DNA of 64,000 nucleotides from Planctomicrobium piriforme (GCF_900113665.1 NZ_FOQD01000008.1:230969-294968); one strand, 5' to 3'; shown: positions 8,587 to 17,224, counted from the first letter of the stretch. The notes: generated by a model not told the origin, from the sequence alone. Program-made: numbers and translations.

Positions 8587-9432
8587 ATGAATCGACCTGG
8601 ACCGCCTGCCGAGCCCTTGCCGGAACCGACCATCGAACTGCGTGAAGGCTGGCACTGTCTGCACATTTACTACGCCGTCGACGCCGCCGCGCTGCAGAGC
8701 TTCTCAACAGCAGATCGCGCCGCAGGTGTCGCTGAACTCAACGAGCTGTTCAACTCCGAACGTCCCGGTGCTCCGGAACGGCTGCAAACTTTCGTCACGT
8801 CCGGCCATCGCGCGGACTTCGGCCTGATGCTCCTCGACAAAGACCCCCTCAAGCTCGACGCGATCAAGCAGGGGATTCGCGGCAGCAAGCTGGGCTCCGC
8901 ACTCAAGCCGATCTATTCCTTCGTTTCGATCACCGAAATCTCGGAGTACGTCCCCACGACCGAGCAATATGCCGAAAAGCTCCGCTCCACCGGCATCAGT
9001 CCTCAAGACCCCGCCTATCAGGCCAAGGTCAAAGCCTACGAGCAACGCTTGCCGATGATGAACAAGCAGCGGCTCTACCCCGACATGCCTGAGTGGCCGG
9101 TCATCTGCTTCTACCCGATGAACAAGATCCGGCATCCGAATGCGAACTGGTATCAGTTGCCGTTCGAGAAACGCAGCGCCCTGATGGCCGAGCACGCCAC
9201 GTCCGGCATCAAGTTCGCCGGCAAGGTCTCGCAGCTCATCACCGCATCGACCGGTTTCGACGACTGGGAATGGGGCGTCACCCTGTGGGCTCGCACGCCT
9301 GAGTTCATCAAGGAAATCGTCTACACGATGCGTTTCGACGAAGCCAGTGCCCGCTATGCCGAATTCGGACCGTTCTACATCGGTTATCTGAAAACACCGG
9401 AAGAAGTCTTCCAGCATCTCGGATTGTCGTAG
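8587..9432 (+). CDS. hemQ: coproheme decarboxylase HemQ (chlorite dismutase-like), 281 aa
   Basis: Peroxide-dependent decarboxylase that converts coproheme to haem b in the coproporphyrin-dependent route. The family pattern is clear: GWHCLHIYYAVD at the start of the first ferredoxin-like half, WPVICFYPMNKIR...NWYQLP with the conserved catalytic-type Tyr in FYPM, MAEHATSG with the proximal His in an MxxHxxxG context, then GFDDWEWGVTLWA and the closing RFDEASARYAEFGPFYIG. The length fits HemQ rather than the shorter chlorite dismutases, and no chlorite-specific context is present. It starts at the ATG at 8587 after a proline-rich N-terminal tail. No other haem-pathway gene is adjacent. Confidence 0.9.
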   Translation: MNRPGPPAEPLPEPTIELREGWHCLHIYYAVDAAALQSFSTADRAAGVAELNELFNSERPGAPERLQTFVTSGHRADFGLMLLDKDPLKLDAIKQGIRGSKLGSALKPIYSFVSITEISEYVPTTEQYAEKLRSTGISPQDPAYQAKVKAYEQRLPMMNKQRLYPDMPEWPVICFYPMNKIRHPNANWYQLPFEKRSALMAEHATSGIKFAGKVSQLITASTGFDDWEWGVTLWARTPEFIKEIVYTMRFDEASARYAEFGPFYIGYLKTPEEVFQHLGLS

Positions 9433-9452
9433 GCGATGTTTGAGAGCGCCGG

Positions 9453-9917
9453 CTATCGTTGCGCTGTCCGCTTCGCCGGCGGCGCTGTTATTTGCGCCGA
9501 TGTCAGCTCGATCTCGAATTTGTTCTTGCCAGCCACGACCTCGCGAGTCAGTTCCGACTTCTGATGATATTTCGCCGGAAGAACTTCTGGCAGCGGATAC
9601 GACGTTCCATCGTCCATCTCGTGATGCGGGTTCCCGGTGGTGATGACCACGCCATGCGTCCCGATCATCGCCCCTTTTCGGTCGCGGCTGAACTGCAACG
9701 AGAAGCGGCCTGATTCGTCGGTCTCTCCGGTCGAATAGGTTCCCTTGCCGCCGAGGGGCTGGAAACGCAGCTTCGCATGCGGGAGCGGAGTGCCATCTAA
9801 AGTGACCCGGCCTTCTACTCTGGCGAGTTCAGGTCCAGTTGAACGACCGCAGCCCGCTAACAGTCCGATCAGAGCCAGCAGCAGGAGGAGCTGCTGTTTG
9901 AAAAGTTGTCCTGGCAT
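9453..9917 (-). CDS. lipoprotein with carboxypeptidase-regulatory-like domain, 154 aa
   Basis: The N-terminus LLLLLALIGLLAGCG is a lipobox (LAGC), so the protein is predicted to be lipid-anchored at Cys23. The mature region begins VEGRVTLDGTPLPHAKLRFQPLGG and continues TDESGRFSLQF, the pattern of a small beta-sandwich carboxypeptidase-regulatory-like domain. This lipoprotein type is very common in planctomycetes and often sits beside DUF1559 genes, as here: the DUF1559 gene ends 37 bp upstream on the same strand, so the two are probably co-transcribed. Specific function unknown. Confidence 0.82.
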   Translation of the reverse strand: MPGQLFKQQLLLLLALIGLLAGCGRSTGPELARVEGRVTLDGTPLPHAKLRFQPLGGKGTYSTGETDESGRFSLQFSRDRKGAMIGTHGVVITTGNPHHEMDDGTSYPLPEVLPAKYHQKSELTREVVAGKNKFEIELTSAQITAPPAKRTAQR

Positions 9918-9954
9918 GTTCCACTCCCTCCTCGTTCATCGCAAAGCACGTCAT

Positions 9955-10923
9955 TTAAAAGTCACTTACGACTTGCCCGTCGTTGCGGCGGGCCAACCGT
10001 TGATAGACCCCCATGTTCAGCATCGAGGCATCGTTCGCCGGCGCGGCGGCGCCGGTGTCGTCGTACGAAATGTTTTCAGAGAGGAACACCACGCGGCCGT
10101 CTCCCATCAGGAAGAACGCGCCCCCCTGATGCTGGCTTGAGAAGCCGCCAGTGGCTTCGGTGGTGATGTCGTTGATCTTGGTCAGCGTCGTGCCAGCCAC
10201 CTGTCGCAGGGCGAGGTTGCCGGTTCCCTGATAGTTCCGCGTGCCGACCCAGATCGCAGCGCCGCGGTCCCAGTCACGTTCGCCCACGATCAGCGTGTTG
10301 CTCGCCCCGTCCGTCATGTCAGCCATCCGCACGCGGCTGTTCGGCCAGAAGGTGCCATACGGGTCGTAACGGTTCTTCAGCCAATTCTGCGATGTCCGCC
10401 ACACGTTCCCCATCATGACAACGTAGTTGGACGTCGCCGCCGACTGCTTGCCATAGATGACGTTGGAGAAGCCGCGTTTGGTGTTGGTGTCAGGAGCGTT
10501 ATCGGAAGGGCACTTGAAGACATTCAGCACCGTCTTCACGAGCGGCCGCTGATCCGGATCCTGCAGCAAGAGGTGCAGTTCCTGACCGTTCACATTCAGC
10601 GTCTGGAACAGTTGAGCCTGGTCGATTTGCGGCAGCACGAAGGCCCCCCAGGCGTAAGCGGCCTGGTCTGTCGCGGTGTGCACTGGAGCCGTGTCGTAAC
10701 CGGAAAACACGGTCGCCGGCGGGAAAGTGCGATGCAGATCGTGGTAGCTGTGCAGCGCGATTCCCAATTGCTTGAGATTCGAACGGCACTGAGTTCGACG
10801 GGCTGCTTCCCTGGTACTCTGGACGGCCGGCAGAAGCAGGGCGATCAGAATGGCGATGATCGCGACGGCCACCAGCAATTCAATCATCGTAAAGCCGCGT
10901 GCGCGGCGTGGCGAATGAGACAT
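9955..10923 (-). CDS. DUF1559 protein with type IV pilin-like N-terminus, 322 aa
   Basis: The N-terminus has the class III signal GFTMIELLVAVAIIAILIALLLPAVQ, that is, a prepilin peptidase site after Gly with Glu at +5 and a hydrophobic helix. It continues REAARRTQCRSNLKQLGIALHSYHD, the hallmark start of DUF1559. The C-terminus carries the H-x9-DG pattern (SSQHQGGAFFLMGDGRVVFLSENI). Function is unknown; membrane anchoring by the pilin helix and an outward-facing beta domain are inferred. It is the first gene of a probable two-gene unit with the lipoprotein at 9453. Two more family members are at 61594 and 62918, and this one is more diverged from those than they are from each other. Confidence 0.88.
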   Translation of the reverse strand: MSHSPRRARGFTMIELLVAVAIIAILIALLLPAVQSTREAARRTQCRSNLKQLGIALHSYHDLHRTFPPATVFSGYDTAPVHTATDQAAYAWGAFVLPQIDQAQLFQTLNVNGQELHLLLQDPDQRPLVKTVLNVFKCPSDNAPDTNTKRGFSNVIYGKQSAATSNYVVMMGNVWRTSQNWLKNRYDPYGTFWPNSRVRMADMTDGASNTLIVGERDWDRGAAIWVGTRNYQGTGNLALRQVAGTTLTKINDITTEATGGFSSQHQGGAFFLMGDGRVVFLSENISYDDTGAAAPANDASMLNMGVYQRLARRNDGQVVSDF

Positions 10924-11689
10924 GGGTCCAACCCTTGGGAAGCCGAATGGCTGCTGAGACGTGAGGGGAATCGTTGTGACGATTGCCGTTATCTCAATAC
11001 ATCGGCAACGATTGATTTATTGTACGCGTCCAATTTCTGCTGGAGGAGTCAGAATCTCGAAGGAGCCGTATCATTTTGCCCGGCTTGACTTCGGTCCGAC
11101 TTTCACCGTCTCAGCAACAACAGCGTTCCGTGACGCAGCAGCGAAGCGTCCAAAGAGGTTGTTTTGTCGCAAGTCCATAATTTGATTGAGAATGCGAAAA
11201 TCCACAAACCCCACGCAGCAGTCCATATCCGCTGAGGATCGCAAGATTTCGAAATTCAATTGGCAGCCAAAACATGACGGCACGCACTTCCAGGGGGGAG
11301 GGACACCTTCAGCTTCTGTCCCAAAATTCACCGCGCGAAACCTCCAGGTCTCGTTGGAGAATTTCATCGGCCACGAACCAATAAATGATTACCAAACTGG
11401 TCGTGTATGTTTTATTGTTGGCCCGAATTCTGGTTTTGTCAACCGGCTGAATCGATTTTGCGAGGGACAAGCCTCGGGGTGATTCCGGGCCGATAGATCG
11501 TCACTGAGTCTTGCAGTTCATGCCTGCTTGACGCTGTCGGATGGACCCTCATGGTGTGCATCTCCAAAACCGTGGATGAGTGCGATTTTCCGGACAGTGC
11601 TTTTTGCCCAAAAGGTCTATACTCGTATCCTTGAGGCATCGAGGGGAATTGTGTCTCTTCTTTTATCTCTCTTTGCGACAAGGTTCGAC
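10924..11689. other. 766-bp gap without a convincing gene
   Basis: Between the DUF1559 gene and the toxin-antitoxin pair. Base composition is less GC-rich than the flanks. Short open frames here, such as 11186-11482 (+), lack a ribosome binding site and a sensible composition. A TATACT at 11618-11623 is a possible -10 box for the toxin-antitoxin pair; no good -35 is visible. Confidence 0.5.
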
Positions 11690-11905
11690 ATGAGTCAGCA
11701 GACAACACTTGCCGATGTTCTCGACGCGGCTGAACAACTTGATGCCGACTCGCAAGCAGAGTTGGTAGCTGTGCTCAATCGCCGTCTCGCGGAGCGCGGG
11801 CGCGAGCGAGTGGCAGCCACGGTCCAACAAGCCCGGCAAGAGTTCGTCGCAGGACAATGCCAGCCCATGAGCGCGGCAGAAATTCTGGATGAGGCACGAT
11901 CGTGA
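11690..11905 (+). CDS. putative type II antitoxin, 71 aa
   Basis: A small acidic helical protein (MSQQTTLADVLDAAEQLDADSQAELVAVLNRR...) ending AAEILDEARS. The short length, the helical N-terminal half, the C-terminal tail and the 4-bp overlap with a RelE/YafQ-like toxin gene mark it as the antitoxin. The family cannot be named with confidence; the N-terminal LDAAEQLDADSQAELV resembles antitoxins of addiction-module type. The ATG at 11690 is used because upstream in-frame sequence looks non-coding. Autoregulation by the complex is usual in such pairs but not shown here. Confidence 0.75.
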   Translation: MSQQTTLADVLDAAEQLDADSQAELVAVLNRRLAERGRERVAATVQQARQEFVAGQCQPMSAAEILDEARS

Positions 11906-12183
11906 GACGCGTTTTATTACGCTCTCCCGCTTTCGGACGAGACCTGCGAAGGTGGGTGAAATCTCATCCCGACGTCGCCTCATCGATCGAACTGACTCTC
12001 GAACAATTGTCCGCTGACGCGACGCATCCGTCCCTGCGGACGCACAAGTTACGGGGTTCATTGACAGGATGCTGGGCATGCAGTGTCGGTTACGACTTAC
12101 GAATCGTCTTTGAATATGCGCAGCACGACAGTCAGGAGGCCATCCTGCTGCTGGCACTGGGAACTCACGACGAAGTCTATTGA
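11902..12183 (+). CDS. RelE/YafQ-type toxin, 93 aa
   Basis: A basic small protein with the ParE/RelE superfamily layout: RSPAFGRDLRRWVKSHPDVASSI (helices), HKLRGSLTGCWACSVGYDLRIVFEY (beta strands with the conserved L-x-G-x-W and R-I-x-F elements) and a C-terminal LLLALGTHDEVY. These match YafQ/RelE-like mRNA interferases; the final GTHDEVY resembles the C-terminal H-D-x-V-Y of that group. Starts with GTG overlapping the antitoxin stop (GTGA), which implies translational coupling. Cleavage of ribosome-bound mRNA is the family activity and is not proven here. Confidence 0.82.
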   Translation: MRRVLLRSPAFGRDLRRWVKSHPDVASSIELTLEQLSADATHPSLRTHKLRGSLTGCWACSVGYDLRIVFEYAQHDSQEAILLLALGTHDEVY

Positions 12184-12278
12184 GAATACGTGTGAGAAAG
12201 TTCATGTCACCTGCGCAGTGAGCCCTGATTACTCCTCGCACTCGTGCGGTGTTCGGCAGTATTGACCAGTAAACTCCC

Positions 12279-12593
12279 ATGAAAATCACCTGCCATTGCG
12301 GTCGTCTGATTCCCGACCAGACCGACGGCCTCCCGCAGAAAGCCCATGTCATTCCCGACCAGAACTGGAATCAGACCTGGGAACAGATCGACAAGGTTCT
12401 CCGTCATCTCGCTGGCAGGAAGACCAGCGAAGAGGCCGCCGCCATGCAGTTACGGCGTATCGTCAGTCGGGTGACCAGAATCGCTTACCAATGCCCCGAC
12501 TGCGGTCGGTTGTACTTGAACGACGAGCAGGGGAAACTGCACTCTTACGTCCCCCACGATGACGGGACATCTCGCACCATCTTGCAATCCTGA
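12279..12593 (+). CDS. small zinc-ribbon-like hypothetical protein, 104 aa
   Basis: Begins MKITCHCGRLIPD and ends with YQCPDCGRLYLNDEQGKLHSYVPHD. The pairs CHC and CPDC about 65 residues apart could together bind one zinc ion, as in split zinc ribbons. The middle is helical (WEQIDKVLRHLAG...EEAAAMQLRRIVSR). It lies 36 bp before the TatD-type gene on the same strand and may be co-transcribed with it. Function unknown. Confidence 0.7.
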   Translation: MKITCHCGRLIPDQTDGLPQKAHVIPDQNWNQTWEQIDKVLRHLAGRKTSEEAAAMQLRRIVSRVTRIAYQCPDCGRLYLNDEQGKLHSYVPHDDGTSRTILQS

Positions 12594-12629
12594 CCCCGAT
12601 CCCCTCACCCCTGTCCCCTTCCCCCCGCC

Positions 12630-13442
12630 ATGTATTACATTGATCCTCACGTCCACATGGTCTCTCGCACCACTGACGACTACGAGCGCATGGCCCGGAT
12701 GGGCTGCGTCGCCGTCAGTGAGCCGGCCTTCTGGGCCGGGTTTGATCGCGGCACCGTCGACGGCTTTCGCGACTACTTCAATCAGCTCACCGGTTTCGAA
12801 CCGAAACGGGCGGGCTGGTCCGGCCTGCAGCATTTCACCTGGCTCTGCATCAACGCCAAGGAAGCGGAGAACGTTTCGCTGGCCCGCGAAGTGATCGCCA
12901 TGATTCCCGAGTTCCTCAATGTGCCGGGCGTCTTGGGGATCGGCGAAATTGGGCTCAACAAGAACACTCCGAACGAATCGACCGTGTTCCGCGAACACCT
13001 CGATCTGGCGGCGAAGACGAATGAACTAGTCCTGATTCACACCCCGCACTTGCAGGACAAGTACAAGGGGACGCGGATGATCGTGGACATGTTGCAGGAG
13101 CGGAAGGACATCCCGCCGCACCGCGTCTGCATCGATCATGTGGAAGAGCACACCGTGAAGCTGGCGAAGGACAACGGCTTCTGGTGCGGGATGACGCTCT
13201 ACCCCACGACCAAATGCACTCCTGCCCGGGCCGCCGACATCATCGAACGCTACGGCGACGAGCGGATCATGGTGAACTCCGCAGGCGACTGGGGCCCGAG
13301 CAATCCCCTGGCAGTCCCCGACTTCATTCAGGAACTAAAAAAACGCGGCCACGGCGAAGCGAAGATCAAAAAGATCGTGTACGACAACCCGCTGGAATTC
13401 TTCAGCCAGTGCGACCGCTTCAAGTTCACGCCGCCAAAGTAA
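12630..13442 (+). CDS. TatD-family metal-dependent hydrolase, 270 aa
   Basis: TIM-barrel amidohydrolase-type protein. Metal-ligand candidates in order: HVH in YIDPHVHM (residues 5-9), Glu in GIGEIGLN, His in LVLIHTPH, His in CIDHVEEH, and Asp in NSAGDWGPSN. This order fits the TatD family. The substrate is unknown; other TatD proteins are DNases or act on small molecules. The sequence is closer in style to the TatD-like hydrolase of the eboABCDEF cluster (EboB) than to the housekeeping TatD, and a UbiA protein of EboC type is present at 40827, but they are 27 kb apart. The start ATG at 12630 gives MYYIDPHVHM directly. A palindromic repeat follows the stop. Confidence 0.82.
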   Translation: MYYIDPHVHMVSRTTDDYERMARMGCVAVSEPAFWAGFDRGTVDGFRDYFNQLTGFEPKRAGWSGLQHFTWLCINAKEAENVSLAREVIAMIPEFLNVPGVLGIGEIGLNKNTPNESTVFREHLDLAAKTNELVLIHTPHLQDKYKGTRMIVDMLQERKDIPPHRVCIDHVEEHTVKLAKDNGFWCGMTLYPTTKCTPARAADIIERYGDERIMVNSAGDWGPSNPLAVPDFIQELKKRGHGEAKIKKIVYDNPLEFFSQCDRFKFTPPK

Positions 13443-13459
13443 GCGACTGCCATTGAACT

Positions 13460-13503
13460 CCCCTCGCCCCTGTACTCAGGGGAGAGGGGCCGGGGGTGAG
13501 GGG
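13460..13503. repeat. GTGAGGGG-ended dispersed repeat, copy 1
   Basis: A 44-bp element with CCCCTCGCCCC at one end, GTACTC in the middle and GGGGGTGAGGGG at the other. It is identical over 44 bp to the copy at 58540-58583. Other copies: 15524-15564, 27664-27707, 34543-34614, 46964-47006. Confidence 0.75.
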
Positions 13504-13644
13504 ACAAGCGTCATTCGACGCCCCTTTGGTGCCGCGATCGCAAGGAAGATTGAGTTTGATAACGAATTCTTTGAGCCACCGTCTCAGTGGCGACGTTGCC
13601 GAGCCAGAACCGCTGGTCAACACTGTCTCTTGTGAGGCGCTCAA

Positions 13645-14964
13645 ATGGCTCAATCGACCGGGCAGGGACAATCGTGGGGAGTCCGACTTGCTGTCTTCCT
13701 CGCGGCCATCTCGGCGTCTCTATTGCTGTTCCTGGGCTTGGCCTGGTATCTCGCGAGTTCTGAAGCTAACGCCCAATTGGCCTTATTGCGGCAGCAAGGG
13801 ATGCCGACCAACGGCAGCGAGCTGAAGGAATTCAACAAAATTCCCGCTGGGACTCCGGACGCCACTGAAGCTTGGACGCAAGCGATCGAGGCTGTCGACG
13901 CGACAGATCTCTATAAGCGAGGTCAGGCACTCCCGATTGTCGGTACTGTAATGACGATCATTCCACCGCCTGGAACCGACTGGGCGGAATTGAATGCGTC
14001 GCGAGCGTTTCTTGAAGAACTCGGTCAAGAACTGGAACTGATTCGACAGGCGGCGCAAACGCCCGGTGAGGCGAGATTTCCTCGTGATGACAACGCAGGT
14101 GTTGACATCATGGTGCCTTCGATTCAGGCCGTTCGGGGCGCTGCGCAGTTACTGCTGCTCGACGCCCATGTTCAGGCCCATGCAGAGAACGGGGGCCTCG
14201 CACTTCAGGATCTGTCTCACATCTTCGCCATAAGTGATGCGCTGGAACGAGAGCCCTGTGTTGTCGGCCAATTTGTCCGAATCGCCATTTTTTCAATCGG
14301 GTGTAGCGGCGTCACCGAGTTACTGAACCATTGCCAGTGGAGTGACGCGGAATTGGCAACGCTTCAGTCCGCAGTCGCTTCGGCAGATTTCAAGGCAGGG
14401 ATGCAAACGGCGATGATCGGCGAACGGGTTTTAGGTCTCGATATCATCAGCAATCTGCCCTTGGGACCGCTCGTGTCTACCAATCAGTCCGAGATCCTCC
14501 GGATCTTTAAGGCATCGATTGAGAGCTACTCTTTGCCCTGGCCGGTGCTCCTGCAGCGTCAAGATGAACTGGAACAAGAGAATGCTCGCATGAGTGTGAA
14601 ACCGCTGAGTTCAATACTGAGGAGTTTGGCTCCTTTGGTATCGGTGACACAACGGCAGACCGCCACCGCTACGGCGCGGGCAGTCGTTCGACAGCGAGCA
14701 ACCATCCTCGCCATTGCCGCCCAGCGTTATCAACTCCAGCACGGCAAATGTCCTGAGTCGCTGGCGGACATCCCCACAGCACTGCTGCCGCCAGGTCAGG
14801 CCGATGAATTGCGAACGGATCCTTTCAACGGTCTGCCGCTCCATCTGAAATTAGATGGAACCCGACTGGTGATCTACAGCGTGGGAGAGGATAAGCAAGA
14901 TGACGGCGGCGAAGTTCTCGACGGAAAAGATGCGACGGACATTGGCGTTAGATTGCAACCGTGA
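13645..14964 (+). CDS. membrane-anchored hypothetical protein, 439 aa
   Basis: A single N-terminal membrane segment (VRLAVFLAAISASLLLFLGLAWYL, about residues 13-36) anchors a large soluble domain. The middle is helical without recognisable motifs. The C-terminal 100 residues (RATILAIAAQRYQLQHGKCPESLADI...DPFNGLPLHL...VIYSVGEDKQDDGG) resemble the end of type II secretion pseudopilins, where a YQ...G..P.SL region and DPF.G.P...YS.G.D..DDGG bind calcium; here it is at the C-terminus without the pilin helix. This layout recurs in planctomycete hypothetical proteins. No function is proposed. Start at the ATG at 13645. Confidence 0.75.
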   Translation: MAQSTGQGQSWGVRLAVFLAAISASLLLFLGLAWYLASSEANAQLALLRQQGMPTNGSELKEFNKIPAGTPDATEAWTQAIEAVDATDLYKRGQALPIVGTVMTIIPPPGTDWAELNASRAFLEELGQELELIRQAAQTPGEARFPRDDNAGVDIMVPSIQAVRGAAQLLLLDAHVQAHAENGGLALQDLSHIFAISDALEREPCVVGQFVRIAIFSIGCSGVTELLNHCQWSDAELATLQSAVASADFKAGMQTAMIGERVLGLDIISNLPLGPLVSTNQSEILRIFKASIESYSLPWPVLLQRQDELEQENARMSVKPLSSILRSLAPLVSVTQRQTATATARAVVRQRATILAIAAQRYQLQHGKCPESLADIPTALLPPGQADELRTDPFNGLPLHLKLDGTRLVIYSVGEDKQDDGGEVLDGKDATDIGVRLQP

Positions 14965-15119
14965 TTCTTCCACCTTGATCTTCGTCGTCATTCCGCCTCT
15001 TCGCGATGAAATCCATCCCTCTCGTATCTTGCCCCTCCGTTTCGCTGGCAGTTTCTTCCCTTTCAGTTCAAAATGCAGCCTGCGGTCTGCTTTTGCATCA
15101 GCTTCCGGAAAGGGTTCCC

Positions 15120-15479
15120 ATGTCGGTCGAAGTCAAAGAAGGTGTCGCAGGCAAGTTTCTCGAAGTGCATCTCACCGGAAAGTTGACGAAGGAAGACTAT
15201 CAGCACTTCGTCCCGCTCATCGAACAGCGGCTGAAAGACAAGGGCAAGGTCCGCCTGCTGGTCGAACTGCATGACTTCCACGGCTGGACCGCTGGCGCGC
15301 TGTGGGAAGACATGAAGTTCGATTCGAAGCACTTCAAAGACATCGAACGCCTGGCCATCGTCGGCGAATCAAAGTGGGAACAAGGGATGGCGACCTTCTG
15401 CAAGCCGTTCACCACCGCCAAGATCAAATACTTCGACAAGTCCGAAGCCGCCGCCGCGACGACCTGGATTCAGGAATAA
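15120..15479 (+). CDS. SpoIIAA-like STAS-fold protein, 119 aa
   Basis: Matches the SpoIIAA-like (DUF3478) family: VEVKEGVAGKFLEVHLTGKLTKEDYQHFVPLIEQR, then VRLLVELHDFHGWTAGALWEDMKFDSKHF and ERLAIVGESKWEQG, ending FDKSEAAAATTWIQE. The domain has a Sec14/STAS-like alpha-beta fold; proteins of this type are cytoplasmic and their ligands are mostly unknown. The ATG at 15120 starts exactly at the domain, and longer in-frame extension upstream looks non-coding. It is followed by a GTGAGGGG-ended repeat at 15524. Confidence 0.85.
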   Translation: MSVEVKEGVAGKFLEVHLTGKLTKEDYQHFVPLIEQRLKDKGKVRLLVELHDFHGWTAGALWEDMKFDSKHFKDIERLAIVGESKWEQGMATFCKPFTTAKIKYFDKSEAAAATTWIQE

Positions 15480-15523
15480 GCAGCGTTTCTCGTTGTTGTG
15501 TGCGCAGAATTGGCTGCTCTTCT

Positions 15524-15564
15524 CCCTCGCCCCAGTACTCTGGGGAGAGGGCCGGGGTGAGGGG
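15524..15564. repeat. GTGAGGGG-ended dispersed repeat, copy 2
   Basis: CCCTCGCCCCAGTACTCTGG...GCCGGGGTGAGGGG. A slightly shortened relative of the 13460 copy, 45 bp after the SpoIIAA-like stop. Confidence 0.7.
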
Positions 15565-15625
15565 CTTTTGCTCAGGTATCACTGGTTGTAAAAATCACCC
15601 ACCCAGGTGCAACACAACATCACGC

Positions 15626-16387
15626 TTACGGCAGATAACGCAGTCCGCCCGAGATCCACAGCGTTTCTCCGGAGATCCAACTCGCGTCGTCCGAAGCCAA
15701 AAATGAAACCGCCGGGGCGATGTCGGCCGGTTTGCCGATGCGTCCCAACGGGGTCGCGGCTTTCACACCTTTCTCCATGTCACTCCCTGCGATCCCGGTG
15801 GAATGCGTCCCTTCCGTCTCGACCATCCCCGGGCCGACCGCGTTGACGCGAATCTTCTTCGGCCCCAATTCTCTGGCGAGTGACTTGGTGATGGAGTCGA
15901 CGGCGGCTTTCGTGGCGGCGTAGACCGAGCCATTCGCCGTGGCCGTGTCTGAGACAACAGAACTCAGATTTACCACGCTACCACCCTCTTTGCCAAAGCG
16001 TTTGGCCGCAGCCTGGGTCGCCAGCAGCAAGCCCAGGACGTTTAAGTTGAACTGCTTGTGGTAGTGCTCTTCCGTGATGCTTTCCAGCGGCGCGAATTCA
16101 TAGACACCGGCGTTGTTCACCAGAATGTCGAGACGGCCGTACGCCTTATCGGTCTCGTGGAACAGCCGGTCGATGCCAGCCTGCTTGGAGACGTCACCCT
16201 GTACGGCGACCGCCTGTCCCCCCTGGCCGACGATCTCCTGCACCACCTTGTCGGCACCTGCCTTACTCGACGAGTAGTTCACCACCACCTTGGCGCCATC
16301 CCGGGCAAGTTGCAGGGCGATCTCTGCTCCGATCCCTTTGGAAGCACCTGTGACGACCGCGACTTTTCCTGCCAGTTTCTTCGACAT
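15626..16387 (-). CDS. SDR-family oxidoreductase (3-oxoacyl-ACP reductase / glucose dehydrogenase-like), 253 aa
   Basis: Classical short-chain dehydrogenase/reductase. Seen: cofactor motif VTGASKGIG near residues 12-20, NNAG, catalytic Ser in NLSSVVS, catalytic YAATK, and the C-terminal SGETLWISGG. An acidic residue is absent after the second strand (VVVNYSSSKAG), which favours NADP(H). The ATG at 16387 has AGAGGA eight bases upstream and is preferred over a TTG six bases earlier. It is divergent from a TetR-family gene; this pairing strongly suggests that the regulator controls it. The substrate is unknown. Confidence 0.9.
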   Translation of the reverse strand: MSKKLAGKVAVVTGASKGIGAEIALQLARDGAKVVVNYSSSKAGADKVVQEIVGQGGQAVAVQGDVSKQAGIDRLFHETDKAYGRLDILVNNAGVYEFAPLESITEEHYHKQFNLNVLGLLLATQAAAKRFGKEGGSVVNLSSVVSDTATANGSVYAATKAAVDSITKSLARELGPKKIRVNAVGPGMVETEGTHSTGIAGSDMEKGVKAATPLGRIGKPADIAPAVSFLASDDASWISGETLWISGGLRYLP

Positions 16388-16420
16388 TTTCAAATCCTCT
16401 AAAAAGTTCCGTGTGGTTGT

Positions 16421-16439
16421 GTACCGACGGGTATATAAT
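16421..16439 (+). promoter_or_regulatory. -10 box and TACC/GGTA operator-like site in the SDR/TetR intergenic region
   Basis: TACCGACGGGTA (16422-16433) has 4-bp inverted arms around GACG. It abuts TATAAT (16434-16439), a consensus -10 for the tetR-type gene 63 bp downstream. A regulator bound here could block both divergent transcripts. No good -35 is seen. Confidence 0.4.
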
Positions 16440-16501
16440 CGGAGTCGTGGAGCTTGTCGTCAAGGTTGTTTTGTACTGTTTGGTAAGAAATTGGAAAAAT
16501 C

Positions 16502-17107
16502 ATGACCGGCGGTCGTCCCCGGCAATTCGATGCGGACCTGGCGCTGGAACAGGCGATGGATGTCTTCTGGCGGAAAGGCTACGAAGGAGCAACCCTCCCC
16601 GATCTCACCGCCGCAATGGGCATCAACCGACCCAGCCTGTATGCCGCCTTCGGCAATAAGGAAGAACTGTTTCGCAAAGCGGTCGACAAGTATCTGAGCG
16701 GACCCGCCGGACATTTAGCGCAGGCACTGCAACTGCCAACCGCCCGTGAGGTCGTTGCAGCCATCTTGAAAGGGGGGCTGCATCTGGTCGCCGATTCGAG
16801 CAGTCCCCGCGGCTGCATGATCGTGCAAAGTGCTCTCGTCTGTGGCGACGCGGCCGACCCGCTCAAGCAGGAACTCGCCGCCCGACGGCTGAGTTTTCAG
16901 CAAGCGATTGAACACCGCTTCACTCAAGCACTGTCACAAGGCGACCTCCCGGAGAACTCCGATCCGGCCGCCCTCGCCCGTTACGTCTGCGCCCTGAGCT
17001 ACGGTCTCTCCATCCTCGCCGCCGGCGGCGCGACCTGCGAAGACCTGCAGTCGGTGATCGGGATTGCTTTGGAGACGTGGCCGGTGGGCGTGAGGTTCGA
17101 GGTTTGA
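16502..17107 (+). CDS. TetR/AcrR-family transcriptional regulator, 201 aa
   Basis: The N-terminal DNA-binding domain is clear: GRPRQFDADLALEQAMDVFWRKGYEGATLPDLTAAMGINRPSLYAAFGNKEELFRKAVDKY (about residues 4-62), with the helix-turn-helix at TLPDLTAAMGINRPSLYAAF. The C-terminal ligand domain includes PRGCMIVQSALVCGD, typical of the TetR_C subgroup often paired with SDR enzymes. It is divergent from the SDR gene at 16387 and is presumably its repressor. Its stop codon lies within the beginning of a 7-bp tandem array (17092-17178), so the last residues RFEV are encoded by repeat units. Confidence 0.9.
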   Translation: MTGGRPRQFDADLALEQAMDVFWRKGYEGATLPDLTAAMGINRPSLYAAFGNKEELFRKAVDKYLSGPAGHLAQALQLPTAREVVAAILKGGLHLVADSSSPRGCMIVQSALVCGDAADPLKQELAARRLSFQQAIEHRFTQALSQGDLPENSDPAALARYVCALSYGLSILAAGGATCEDLQSVIGIALETWPVGVRFEV

Positions 17108-17178
17108 GGTTTGAGGTTTGAGGTTGAAGGTTGAAGGTTGAAGGTTGAAGGTTGAAGGTTGAAGGTTGAAGGTTGAAG
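17092..17178. repeat. 7-bp tandem array (GAGGTTT then AAGGTTG), about 12 units
   Basis: Units begin at 17092 and run in register: GAGGTTC, three GAGGTTT, GAGGTTG, then seven AAGGTTG. The tetR stop (17105-17107) falls in the second unit, so copy-number change downstream would not alter the protein. Confidence 0.85.
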
Positions 17179-17180
17179 CG

Positions 17181-17220
17181 CCGTCAATTCTGACAACTGA
17201 AAACTGACGACTGAAAACTT
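17181..17220. repeat. AACTGAAAACTGA-type repeat, half copy
   Basis: CAATTCTGACAACTGAAAAC followed by TGACGACTGAAAACTT matches the right arms of the elements at 31413-31515 and 36060-36155. It lies just after the 7-bp array. Confidence 0.6.
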
Positions 17221-17224
17221 CCCT

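Noticed and set aside
11186..11482. 98-aa open frame on the plus strand
   Set aside because: No ribosome binding site, no motif, and codon use unlike neighbouring genes.
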